This document shows, piece by piece, positions 23,415 to 35,600 of a DNA stretch of 60,000 nucleotides. The notes under the pieces were generated by a model. The model had not been told where the DNA came from. It saw nothing but the letters and a program-made list of their open reading frames with translations, and did no database searches. Positions within the stretch are counted from its first letter, which is position 1, and each line of letters begins with the position of its first letter. Both the position numbers and the translations under genes were made by a program. The stretch comes from Neocallimastix lanati (nom. inval.) (taxonomy: Eukaryota > Neocallimastigomycota > Neocallimastigomycetes > Neocallimastigales > Neocallimastigaceae), in the NCBI GenBank assembly GCA_016946835.1, contig JACVTC010000018.1:1151501-1211500 (forward strand). Direction: 5' to 3'.

Positions 23415-24907
23415 CTTTTGGGAGGTGTGCATTTCCTAAAATGTGGCTTGAAAAATTAATATTTATTTTTTATATTTTATATTAACTTTTATGAATTTTT
23501 AGTTTTATTAATAAAATTTTAATATAATATAAAAACTATATAATATTGATATTGATATTAATAAAAAAAATAACTATTATCAAATGGAACAGTTTTAATT
23601 ATAATTTATAAAAAAAACTGAAAAATAATATCTTTTAAAATTATAATCTTAATTAAAAAAGATTAGAAAAATATTAATTTTATTAATACTTTTTAATAGT
23701 TTTATTTATAAGTAAATAAATGAATGAATAAATAAATAATAGTCAGATGGTAAACTTTTTGGTTCGTTTTTATCTCTTTTAGGGAGAATTATTTATAATT
23801 TATGTAATTTATTCATTAATAAAATTACATTTATTCATTTATTTATATTTTAAAATTTATTAAATACTAAATTTTATAATCATATTATTAATATTATTAA
23901 ATGACTTTTATATAATAAAAATAAATAATTAAAAACTCTTCTTTCTAAATTAATTTTTTAATTAGAAATTGATTATTATTATTATTATTATTAGGAAATT
24001 TATATTTTAAAATTTATAAATTTAATCATTTAAAATACATTATAAACATATAATATAAAATATATATATAAGATTATAATATCAATATTTAAATAATAAA
24101 TATATATTATATGTAAGAATATAAAATAAATATAAAATAATCCATAATAATATATTATATAATATAATATAATATAATATAATATAATATAATATAATAT
24201 AATATAATATAATATAATATAATATAATATAATATAATATAATATAATATAATATAATATAATATAATATAATATAATATAATATAATATAATATAATAT
24301 AATATAATATAATATAATATAATATAATATAATATAATATAATATAATATAATATAATATAATATAATATAATATAATATAATATAATATAATATAATAT
24401 AATATAATATAATATAATATAATATAATATAATTTAAGTTATAGTTAAATATAAAAATATTATTATATTCTAATATAAAAATATATAAATATAAAATAAA
24501 TATATAATTCAATCTATTATAAAATAATATTCAATCTAATATATATTATAATTGTAATTATAATATAATATTGAATAACTAATAATAATAAAATAATTAT
24601 CAAAAAGATATAAATTTAATATTTAATAATTATTATTATATATATTAAATATATTGTTACACATATTATTTTAGATCATTTTGTATACACGTGATTAATA
24701 ATAAATTTAAGTTTGATCAATTCCTCCAATAAATTTATTTTATTAATAATTAAAGTTTTATTTGAGTTTTATGAATGTGGCTCATTATTGATGGTTACAT
24801 TACAAAATGTGGCGCTTATATGTGATAATTTAAGCCATAATTTTTTTAATACTCATTAATACCTTTATTTATAAATAAATAAATAAATAAATAAATAAAT
24901 TAATTAA

Positions 24908-24951
<44 letters not shown>

Positions 24952-25065
24952 AATCCGATAGTAAACTCATAGGTTAGTTTTATCTCTTTTAAGGAAAAGT
25001 TTTATAATTTATTTATGTTATTTATTAATATAATTATATATATTCATTTATTTATAATTTAAAAT
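23415..25065. mobile_element. Degenerate transposon ends around AT-rich core
   Basis: GGGAGGTGTGCATTTCCTAA then ATGTGGCTT at 23420-23450 resembles the left terminus of the MULEs (GGGTGGTGCGTTTCGGAATG...). ATGTGGCTCATTATTG and AAAATGTGGCGCTTATATG occur at about 24774-24820. A roughly 115-bp stretch at 23730-23845 (AAATAATAGTCAGATGG ... TTTATCTCTTTTAGGG) is repeated directly at about 24940-25060. This looks like remnants of two related non-autonomous elements. No transposase remains. Confidence 0.4.
24148..24432. repeat. (AATAT)n pentanucleotide array
   Basis: Uninterrupted AATAT/TATAA repeat of about 285 bp. The minus-strand open frame spanning it (YIILYYII...) is a repeat artefact. Confidence 0.95.
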
Positions 25066-25940
25066 ATTAATTTTAATGATAAACCTATTTTATTACATAA
25101 AAGATTTATCATAATATAAAAATATATATATATTAAAGACTTTTTATTAAAAAATAATAATAATATATATATTAAAGGAAAATGGATTTTTTTATTTTCT
25201 AAATATATCGAAAAATATAAAAATTTTGCAATTTATTAATTATTAAAAGATGATTAAAATAATGTTCCCATTCATATAAGCAATAATATTTTTAACTGAA
25301 AATTTTATTTATTTTTTGCAAAATTTTACTTTAACTGAAAGATGACTTTTTAAAATAATAATAATAATAAAAGATTAATGATTTCTTTTTAATAAATTAA
25401 TATAAAAATTTCTTTTTATATAAAATAAAGCAAAGATTAAATTGGATCATTATTATTGACCAATTAAATTTTAATTTAAATATTAATTATTAATTAGTGA
25501 AAAATTTTAATATTTAATTAAAATTAAAAATTTATTTACTCTAATTAATAAATATTTTATTAAACACCAAAAGAAATATTAGGAAAATTAGATAAATTTT
25601 TATTATCGATTTTTATATATAATATTTGATATTTAATTTTTACTTATCTATATATTTTCTTAATTATAAAAATATATCTATTATTTATCAAAATTACATT
25701 TTATTTCTTTTATATATTTTATTTAAATATAATAATATTATGATTGGGTAAATTACATTAAAATCATTATTAAATATTTATTTTTTTTATATTCTAACAA
25801 TATTTAAAAACTAAAATTTGATATTATATTCAGAATAATAAAAAAAAAATGTTTTTTCACTAAATACTTTCTTTTTTTTATTACTATTAATTATATTTTA
25901 AATTTTTATTTAAAATTTATAAAGAAGGATTTTTATTAAT
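25066..25940. other. AT-rich intergenic DNA
   Basis: Only A/T-rich low-complexity sequence; no supported feature. Confidence 0.5.
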
Positions 25941-26475
25941 AAAATAAAATTAAATAAATATAAAATAAAATAAAATAAAAATACAATAAATAGTGAAGGA
26001 ATATATAAATTAAGTATTAATAAAAATAAAAATAAAATAAAATAAATAGTAGAATATAAATATAAAGTACAGATTGAATAAAATAAAATAAAATAAAATA
26101 AATAGTAGATTATAAATATAAATTACAGATTGAATAAAATAAAATAAAATAAAATAAATAGTAGATTATAAATATAAATTACAGATTGAATAAAATAAAA
26201 TAAAATAAAATAAAATAAAATAAAATAAAATAAAATAAAATAAAATAAAATAAAATAAAATAAAATAAAATAAAATAAAATAAAATAAAATAAAATAAAA
26301 TAAAATAAAATAAAATAAAATAAAATAAAATAAAATAAAATAAAATAAAATAAAATAAAATAAAATAAAATAAAATAAAATAAAATAAAATAAAATAAAA
26401 TAAAATAAAATAAAATAAAATAAAATAAAATAAAATAAAATAAAATAAAATAAAATAAAATAAAATAAAATAAAT
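25941..26475. repeat. Inverted 47-bp minisatellite and (AAAAT)n array
   Basis: Three units related to the MULE minisatellite in reverse orientation (TAGTAGAATATAAATATAAA, then GTACAGATTGAATAAAAT) at about 26045-26195, followed by about 280 bp of pure AAAAT. This is probably a detached left arm of a MULE-type element. Open frames here are artefacts. Confidence 0.9.
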
Positions 26476-28640
26476 AAATTATTATGATGTGCATACAATA
26501 GTTATTATCAAAAATAAAAGTATTTAAATTATTCTTAATATTTAAAGAATATTCAATAAACTACATTAAATATTTCTATAAGAAATATAAAATTTAATTA
26601 TGAATCTTTAATTCTTTCTCTTTATATCTTTATTTTAATAAAAATTTTAAGTGTACTAAAAAGTATAATTAGAACCACTATTATTTTATAGAATTAAAAA
26701 TTTTTATTTAAAATTTATAATAATAAAAATTAAATTAATAATAAAATTTGACATACTTTATATCAAATAATAAATATTAGAAATAATAAATTTATTATTA
26801 AAGATAATTATTTTGGTAATGATAATTATTACGTATGTATTATTTCAAAAAAAAATAGTTTTAATAATGAATAAAAAATAGAAAATATTAATATTATAAT
26901 AAATATTTCTTAATAAATAATTTAACTCATATTTTATATATATTTATATTATAAAAAAAAAATAATAAAATAATAATAAATATAAAATATATATAAAAAA
27001 ATATTATATACAAATGAATAATAATTAAAATATTAATAATAATAAAAATATTTATTTTATTTTATTTTATTCAATCTGTACTTTATATCTATATTTCAAC
27101 TATTTATTTTATTTTATTTTATTTTATTTTTATTAATATTTAATTTATATATTACTTCACTAATTATTGTATTTTTTGTTTTATTTTATATTTATTTTAT
27201 TTTATTTTATTTTTATTGATACTTAATAATTCTGTTATAATGTCATTAAAGTATAATAAAAAATTTAATAATAAAAATTCTTTTAAAACAAAAAATCAAA
27301 AATGATAAATAATTAAAATAATATAATAAATGGTTTATTTTGTAATAGTATTGATAAAAATTTCTTATAAAAATATGTATAATTAAAAAAGTAATAAATT
27401 AAAAAATAAAAAAAAATATTAAATATTAAAATAAAAAAAAATAATAAATAATTTATTATATAATTGTTAATATCAAGGATATAGTCTTAATAAATTGTGT
27501 GTGATATATCATTAATAATAGCTTTTAAATCAAAAGTAATATTTAATTCTAAATATAATCAAAATACTTTATTAAAAAATAATTAAAATAAATAAATAAA
27601 TTAATAATAATAATAAATAAAAAATGATATTATTTTTTCACAAAAGTATTATTTAGGATAAAAGTAATTTTCATAACGGGAAAAAGGAAATCCTCATTCA
27701 GAAAAACAAGTTTAAAAAAGAGAATAATAAATCTACTTTTTTTATTAAAATTACCAAAATAAAAAAAAGTAGTAATAAATAATTATTATTGTGATATAAA
27801 TAAAAATTAAAATATATTTATAATAAAAATAACAACAGTATTATCAAAGTAACATAGTTTTATTTTATTATTGTAAAAATAAAAATATATATATAAAAGT
27901 ATTAAAATATATTTAAGAATTATTATAATAATTATTTAGATATAAAATATAGAGAAAATGAATTGAATTCTAAAAAGTAATTGATTTTACTTACTAAAAA
28001 ATAAAATACACAATTTATAAAAAAGATTTCATATTAAAATATTAAATTATACAAAAAAAATAATTACCTTTTATTTTAAATGTTGTAATAAATGCTAATT
28101 AAACATTTAGAAGTTTTCAATATTTATATAATAATAAAAATATTTATTAATAAAAACTTAAAATAAATAATAATAATAAATAAAAAATTTTTTGAAACAT
28201 TAATGCTTATTATTAACTAATGAAAATTAAAATATTATTTTTTAATAGGTTTATTATATTTTATATTTAAATTTAAAAAAATAAAATAATAAAATAATAA
28301 AAAATAAAAATGAATAAAAATAAATAAAAATAAAAAAATGATTTTTATTATTAAATAATTTAATTTTATATTTTATAAATATTTTTTTTCCTTTACTTAC
28401 TTTTTTTTTCTATTATTTGTTTTTATTTTTTTTTAATAATATTTAAAATTTGATAAAATTTTTTTTTTTAATGATTAATAATTTATTTAGTTATTATTAT
28501 TTATATTTATTTAATTTAAATATAAATTTATTTAAATTAAAATTATTCATCTAATAATTTTTAATTAATTATTATTAAATTTTTATTATTTAAATAGAAT
28601 AAATAAAAAAAAAAAATTTTTTTTTCTTTTATTAATAAAA
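26476..28640. other. AT-rich intergenic DNA with isolated minisatellite
   Basis: At 27055-27130 a single TTTTA/CAATCTGTACTTTATAT unit lies in the plus orientation, followed to about 27235 by sequence like the MULE left arm (TTTTATTGATACTTAATAATT). The rest is poly-A/T and AATAA-type simple sequence. No gene is supported. Confidence 0.5.
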
Positions 28641-29041
28641 AAAATTAAAAGGTAACTAACCCTGCATGTATCAAAATAAAAAAAAGTCAAAGTCAACTAT
28701 TTTGAAAAGTTATAAATTTGAAAAAGAAATTGAGATTTACGTGAACTTCTATTTCAACAAAAATTAAGAGAATTTTTTTCTTCATTTTGTTCTTTTTATT
28801 ATATTTTCAAGTTGTAAATATTTTTTTTTTTTTTTTTTTTGTTTTGTTCTTCATTGGAAAAATTATTTTCTTAATTTTTGAAAATTGAATTTTGTATAAA
28901 TTGAACATTTTGAAATTTCATTTTGTATTGTAAATATTTCAATAATAAATAAAATATAGATAGAATAATAGAGAGAGAAAGAAAAAGAGTAACTTACAAT
29001 TGTTACATTGAGAGAATCAAAATACAGAAGCAATTCAAAGA
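28641..29041 (+). promoter_or_regulatory. Putative promoter and 5' leader of scaffoldin-like gene 1
   Basis: Sequence complexity rises here (CTAACCCTGCATGTATC, AAAGTCAAAGTCAAC) compared with the DNA upstream. A TATAAAT is at about 28709. It is followed by a T run and a purine-rich leader (AGAGAGAGAAAGAAAAAGAG, GAGAGAATCAAAATACAGAA) up to the ATG at 29042. Transcription start not determined. Confidence 0.4.
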
Positions 29042-29064
29042 ATGTTGAATAAAAAATATTTAAG
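29042..29064 (+). CDS. Gene 1 exon 1 (start of signal peptide)
   Basis: ATG then MLNKKYL followed by a split Ser codon and donor AG/GTAATT. The paralogue has the same design (MFCKKKFL, donor AG/GTAGGA), which supports this start. Phase 2 intron. Confidence 0.75.
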
Positions 29065-29397
29065 GTAATTATTTTATTTTTTTTTTTATTTTATTTTATT
29101 TATTTTTTTAAATATTTTTTAGTAAAAGAAAAAGAAAATTTCTTTAAAAAAAATGTGAAATTTTTGAATATTTATAGGCAATAAAATAAAATAAAATAAA
29201 ATAAAAAAGGCATCAAATGAGAATAAAAAAAATTTTTTTTTTCTTTAATTTTAATTTTTTATTTTTTTACGTCTTTTTTTTTTTTTTTTTTTTATTTTCT
29301 TTTATTTATTATTATTTTTTTGTAATTAAAAATTTTTTAGTTCCAAATTTAATTTTAATACCACACAAAAAAATTTTTTGTGTTGTGAAACGTTGCA

Positions 29398-29457
<60 letters not shown>

Positions 29458-32400
29458 TGAGAAATAAAAACTTTAAAAAGAAGAAAAAGAAAAAGAAAGA
29501 TAGAAAGAAAGAATTAAAAATAAATAATAAAGAAGATGAAAATTATTTTCAATAATTAATAGCATGAAATTATAGATTTTAGTAGTTAAAAGTTTTATTA
29601 TTATTTAATGATTTCGGATATTTTTAATAGTTCATTATTAATTAATATAATTTGGACATAAAAATTTATTATTATTATTATTATTATTATTTTTTTTTTT
29701 TTATAAAAAATATATATTAATAATTTTTTTTTTATAAAAATATATATTAATAATTTTTTTTTTTATAAAAAATATATATTAATAATTTTTTTTTTTTATA
29801 AAAAATATATATTAATAATTTTTTTTTTATTTTATTATCATTCAAATAGCCTTTTTGGCTTATTTCTATTAAGTGTTCGGAAAGTCTCAGCAGGAGGTTT
29901 ATTATTTTTTATTAATTTAATCTTTAAATATATTTAAATTTAAATTGTATATATATTTATTTTTGTTAATTAAATTGTAAAATAAAACTTATATAAAAAT
30001 AAAACTATTATAAAGATTGCACACCATCTTACAACACTGGAACAACAACTTATTCTATAACTGATTGTAAGTAAAACTGGAAGTATTTATTATGACTATT
30101 AATAAAATTTAAAAAAGATGATATAAAAATTTTGAAAATATGGAAAAAAAAATACTTAATAAAAATAATATTTAATAATTAATTAATAAAAAATTGGATA
30201 AAAAAAATTCATTCTTTATAAACTATTCAAGATACTAAAAAAAAAATCAGAATAACTAATACTAAATATTTATTAAATTTTTTTCTATTAGGTGAGGATG
30301 GATACTATTTACTAAAAAGTGATAGTACAGGACCTGAAACAACATTAGCTAATTGTAGTGGGGGTAACTGTGGTCTCTTTGAATGTGTAACGCCAGAGGG
30401 TGGATCAGTAGCTTGTACATCAAAAACCATAACTGGTTATGTTGTCTATGGTGGAGATGGCAAAACCTTATTAGAATGTACTGGAAGTGGATGTAAAAGT
30501 GTTGGAGATGGCGCTGAAGGTTATTATGCTAATGCTGGTTACGATAAATCATCAAAACCAATTATTTCATGTGATGGAAGTCATACCTGTACTACAATAG
30601 CTGCCAAAAAGGGTTACTATAGAAATGCTGCTGTTACTGCTGCTGCTGCCTCAAGTATCATTAAATGTAGTAGTGACACCAGTTGTGAAATTGGAAATGC
30701 TGTGGAGACCACATGCAATAAGAGTGGATCTATAGTATATCCAACTAGTTCAGAGTGGCATTTGTGTACAGCAAACTCTAATACAGGTAGTGTAAAATTG
30801 GATACAAACCCCGCTTTCGAAAGTATTACCCTTGCGAATACAGACGACTTTCCAGGAGCTCCATCCACAAAATTTATAGTTAAGGTGACGGCAAATTCGG
30901 TCTTAGTTCTTGAAGGTACTAAAAAAATCATAAAACATTATTAATTAAAAAAAAGATTTTTTAGATATTTGAAAGAGAAAGTTTATTTAATAGTCTTATA
31001 AGATAAAAAAAAAACATAAAATAAATATTTATGAAAATTGAATAAGATGTGTTTGAAAAATTAAAAAGTATTTTTTATGAACCATTAGATATTATTGATA
31101 TATGAGAAAGAATATTTTATATTCTTTAAAAATTTTTTTTAAAAATAGAAAAATTTATTGTTTTATTATATATTTTTATTAATCAAAAAAAAAAAATATT
31201 TAATATATCTAATTTTTTAAAATTTTAAATTAAAAATTTTTCCCCGTAATATTTATTTTTAGGATACGTCTTAATGGATAAGGATGATAAGATTATGACA
31301 ACAGCTGGTATTGGTACCTTAAACCAATGTACCAACGGTACCTGCAGTCCAGTACAAAATCCATTCGGTTTCTATGAAAATGAAGCCGTGGCCGACCTCA
31401 ATATCAAATGTCTCAATGGAAAATGTACAGCGATGGCAGATTTAATAAGTAAGTTTACGAAAAAAAAGAGATTTTTTTTTCTTTAATGTAATAGAAATAG
31501 TCCCCTACCGTTTTATTGATATCAAAAAAATAATAAAGATGTTTTTTTTTTTATTGAGTGCTTCATTAGTTCATTAAAATATAATGACTCCATTATAACA
31601 AAATATTATTAAATAGATGAAAAAAAAAAAAAAAAAGAATAATTTTTATAAAAAATTATTACTAATTTTTTTTTTTTTAATTTGAAAATTATATATATAT
31701 ATATATTTTTTTTAAACCAACTATTAATCCGTAAATGAAATATTGGAAATTTAATGAACTATTGAAATAGATGTTGCAACTTGTGTTTCCGAAGTTCAAG
31801 CGAAAGTATCAGCTGACTGTACTGATTCAGGAGACATAACGCATTATTGTGTTCACAAAAATGTATTATTTTTCTTAACTGCTAATACTGCTACTGACTG
31901 TGTAAGCAAGGTGACATTATCTCCAGGACTGAATGTCATCGATGAATCGGATGGCTCGTTGGTCCACTTGAAGGCCGAGGACAGCGATATCAGTTGGAAC
32001 TTCAAAAAATTGGTCCTTTACCACTGTAACGAGAGCGAATGTAAGCAGACGTTCGGTTACCTCAGGGACAGCAAAAATCAATATTATGTCCTTCCTCATA
32101 CCGGTAATAAAATCATATTACAAGCTGCTGGAACTTGTGACGCTAATGGAATTGGGGGAATGGTTACTGATAATAAACTTTGTCTCGATGGAACGGATGC
32201 CGTCGGCTTTACAACTGGGGTATCCACTATTGAAACCTATGTCTTGAAAACTGGAAAATTACCAGCAGGAAATGTGTTTAATAATGAAGAAACTGCTGAT
32301 CTTTCAGCGGGTCCTATTGTTGTAGAAGTCAGTTCTAATGCGATTGTGTTGAATAATCTCTATTTTTGTAAGTTTTTCTTTTGAATATTTTTTGTCTTTT

Positions 32401-32627
32401 CTAAGATTTAATAATATTACTATTTTAAAAAAGAAAAAAAAATATATATTTTTTTCTCATTTATTTATTTGTTTTAATAAGGAAGAAGAAAGAATATCAA
32501 AATTTATAATAAAAAAAATAGGAATAAAAATGAATTAGTAATAGTATTGATAGAAATTAAAAAAAGTATTCCAATAAAAATTATAAGAGTGAAATGTTAG
32601 AGTTAAAATGAGAAATTAGGACATTAT

Positions 32628-32660
<33 letters not shown>

Positions 32661-35600
32661 ATAATTTATAAAATATTAAAAAATAATAATAGAAAAATAG
32701 AGAGAAAATAATTAATATTAATGGATAATATTCAAAAAATAAAATATTAAATAATAATATTTAGAACTAAAAATAAAATTAAAAAAAGTTTTAAATAAAA
32801 AGTAGTAACCATATACTTTTAGATTATTAATTATTATTAATAATAATATTTCATAATACTAATTAATAATTTACAATAGTGAATGAAAGAGAAAAAAAAT
32901 ATTTAATATCTATAATAAAAGAAAATAGGAAAAATAGAATTAATAAAATAATAAATAAAAAAATTACAAAAAAAAAACGTTTCTATTAATCCATATGAAT
33001 AGATTATAAAAAAAAAAATAAGAGATAGTAATATTCAACAAAAATTAAATGTTATTTTATTAATATTATAAAGTAAAAATTAATAATTATAAAAAATGAA
33101 TAATCAAATCATAATGAAAAATAAAAGAACTTTAGAATTAGAATAAATAAGTTTTTTAATAATAAAAAATTAAAGAATAGAACAAAATATTATATTTATT
33201 ATTATAAAATAGAAAATAGAAAAAAATTTTTTTATAATAATTATATATCGAAAAAAAAGAGAATTAAGATTTTAATTTTTATTTTATTTTTATTTTTTTT
33301 TTTTTTATAAATTGAAGCATTACCAACTTGTACCGCGACACAGAAGGGAAAGATCACCACTACTGATATAACAGCAGCGGATCACTGTATTTCTGAAGGC
33401 AAAATATATATGGTGGATGCTTCCAATAGTATAAAGGAGGTCACCGCGAATAATGATGTCATGGCATTTGAGATGTCTGCCGCTGGAAAATTTACACAGG
33501 TTACATTGAATAGTGGCTCGGTAACAAGTAATGTATATTTAGTATTGTATCAATGTGTCGATGGACAATGCCTTCAAACGGATGGTTATATTGCAGCTAA
33601 AGATAGTACTGCAGCAGCTGCAAAATTTGCCGTCAGTCGTAGTGATAAATCTTTAACAAAATCTGAAGCTGGTGCTTCAGCTTGTTCTAGTAGTAACCAT
33701 GGAAAATTAGGATCTTCGGATGTGTTATGTCTGAAGGATTCAAAGAGTATAGCATTCCCTTCTGCAGCTGGAGAAAATGGCTATTTATTGAAAGGTCTTA
33801 ATAATAAATAAAAATTTAAAAAAAATATTCATTAATTAATAATAATAGTTTACAAGAAATGATAAGAGATAATAACATTCAACAAAAATAATAAATTATT
33901 TTATAGATATTATTGAACAATAAAAAATAAGATGTGATTAATAAATAATTAGATCAAAATAAAAAAAAAAAAATTTAGAGTTAGAATAAAAAAGTTTTTC
34001 AATAAAAGAAAAACCAAATTAAAGAATAAAAAAAATTTTATATTTAATATTATAAAATAGAAAATAGAAAAAAAATTATAATAATCATAATATATCAAAA
34101 AAGAGAGAATTAAAATTTTAATTTCGATTTGATTTTTTATATATGTAGCATTATCAACTTGTACGGAGACACAGCTAGAAAAGACTGAAATTTCTGTAGC
34201 AGCACCAACGGATCATTGTATTTCTGAAGGTAAAATATATGCGGTAGATGCCAGCAATAAGCAGGATGTTACCGCTGATTATAATGGTAGTCCATTTAAA
34301 ATAAATAAAGATGGCATAATATTATCGGTTTATGCTAACGCTATTGTTCATGATCAATTTAAAGAAGGTAAGTGAAATTAAATACCTATTTTTTAACAGT
34401 GTTTTTAATAAAAATTTTAAAATAAAAATAAAATAAAGATTGAATAATAATAATATAGATTAAATAAAATAAAATAAAATAAAAAAAATTAAAAAAATAA
34501 TTGAAATATTAAAAAAAGTAGAGATTGAATAAAATAAAGTAACAAAATAAAAATAAAATAAAAATTAAAATAAAGATAAAATAAAGATTGAATAAAAATA
34601 GTATTGATTAAATAAATCAATAGAAGAATATGAATATAAAATACAGTTTGATTAAAATAAAAATACGCTAAAAAAATAATATGAATAAAAAATAAAAAAA
34701 TAAAAAATTAAAAATAAAAAAATAAAAAAATAAAAAATTAAAAATAAAAAAATAAAAAAATAAAAAATAAAAAAGAAAAATAAAAAATGAAAAATGAAAA
34801 ATGAAAAATAAAAAATAAAAAATGAAAAATAAAAAATGAAAAATGAAAAATGAAAAATAAAAAATAAAAAATGAAAAATAAAAAATAAAAAATAAAAAAT
34901 AAAAAATAAAAAATGAATTCTTAAAACTAATCTTCTTTTAATAATTATATTTTTAATGATAGGATTATTTGTATGTGAAATTGCTGATTATGCGTTAACT
35001 CCTATTGATCTTTCAAGTGATACTATTGATACTACTAATAAAAAATATGCCATTTTGGACTGTAGTCATGGAAGTGAATGTCATCATGTTAATGGTTACA
35101 TCAAAGATAGTGATGGAAAGGTATACAGTGTTGATCAAACCGATGGAACGACGGTCGAAGTCATTCCGGCTAACGGAAAATCCACTGTAGCTAATAGTTG
35201 TAAAGAAAAAGTAGGCACTTTATATAAGAGCAATGATAAAATATATTTATGTTTGACTGAAGATCGCTCCGTAGAATTTGCTTCCACCGGAGTCAGTAAA
35301 AACTATTTAATGGACTACGTTCCAGAAACCATTTTTACGTCTACTACTGAAAAAGAAGATACTAAAATTATGATCACAGCCGCGCCATCCATATTTTATT
35401 TCCATGTTGCCCCTTCTGGAGTCAAAGCTTACTCGGTCACGACCGATACCAATGAAATTTCAAGTCCATTGCCGTTAACCTCAGCTGTCACTCCAGCTAG
35501 CGGAGCCAAGATCTTCTTGTATGAATGTGATGAGGAAGGCTACTGTCAAGTTCGTTCTGGTGCCCTCTTTGATGGCACAAATTATATGACGATCAGTGAA

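Noticed and set aside
24030-24512. 160-residue ORF of YIILYYII repeats
   Set aside because: Created by the (AATAT)n array; no non-repeat coding sequence.
29217-29555. 112-residue ORF before exon 2 of gene 1
   Set aside because: F-runs and K-runs from homopolymers inside intron 1; splicing from 29064 to 29850 gives a proper signal peptide instead.
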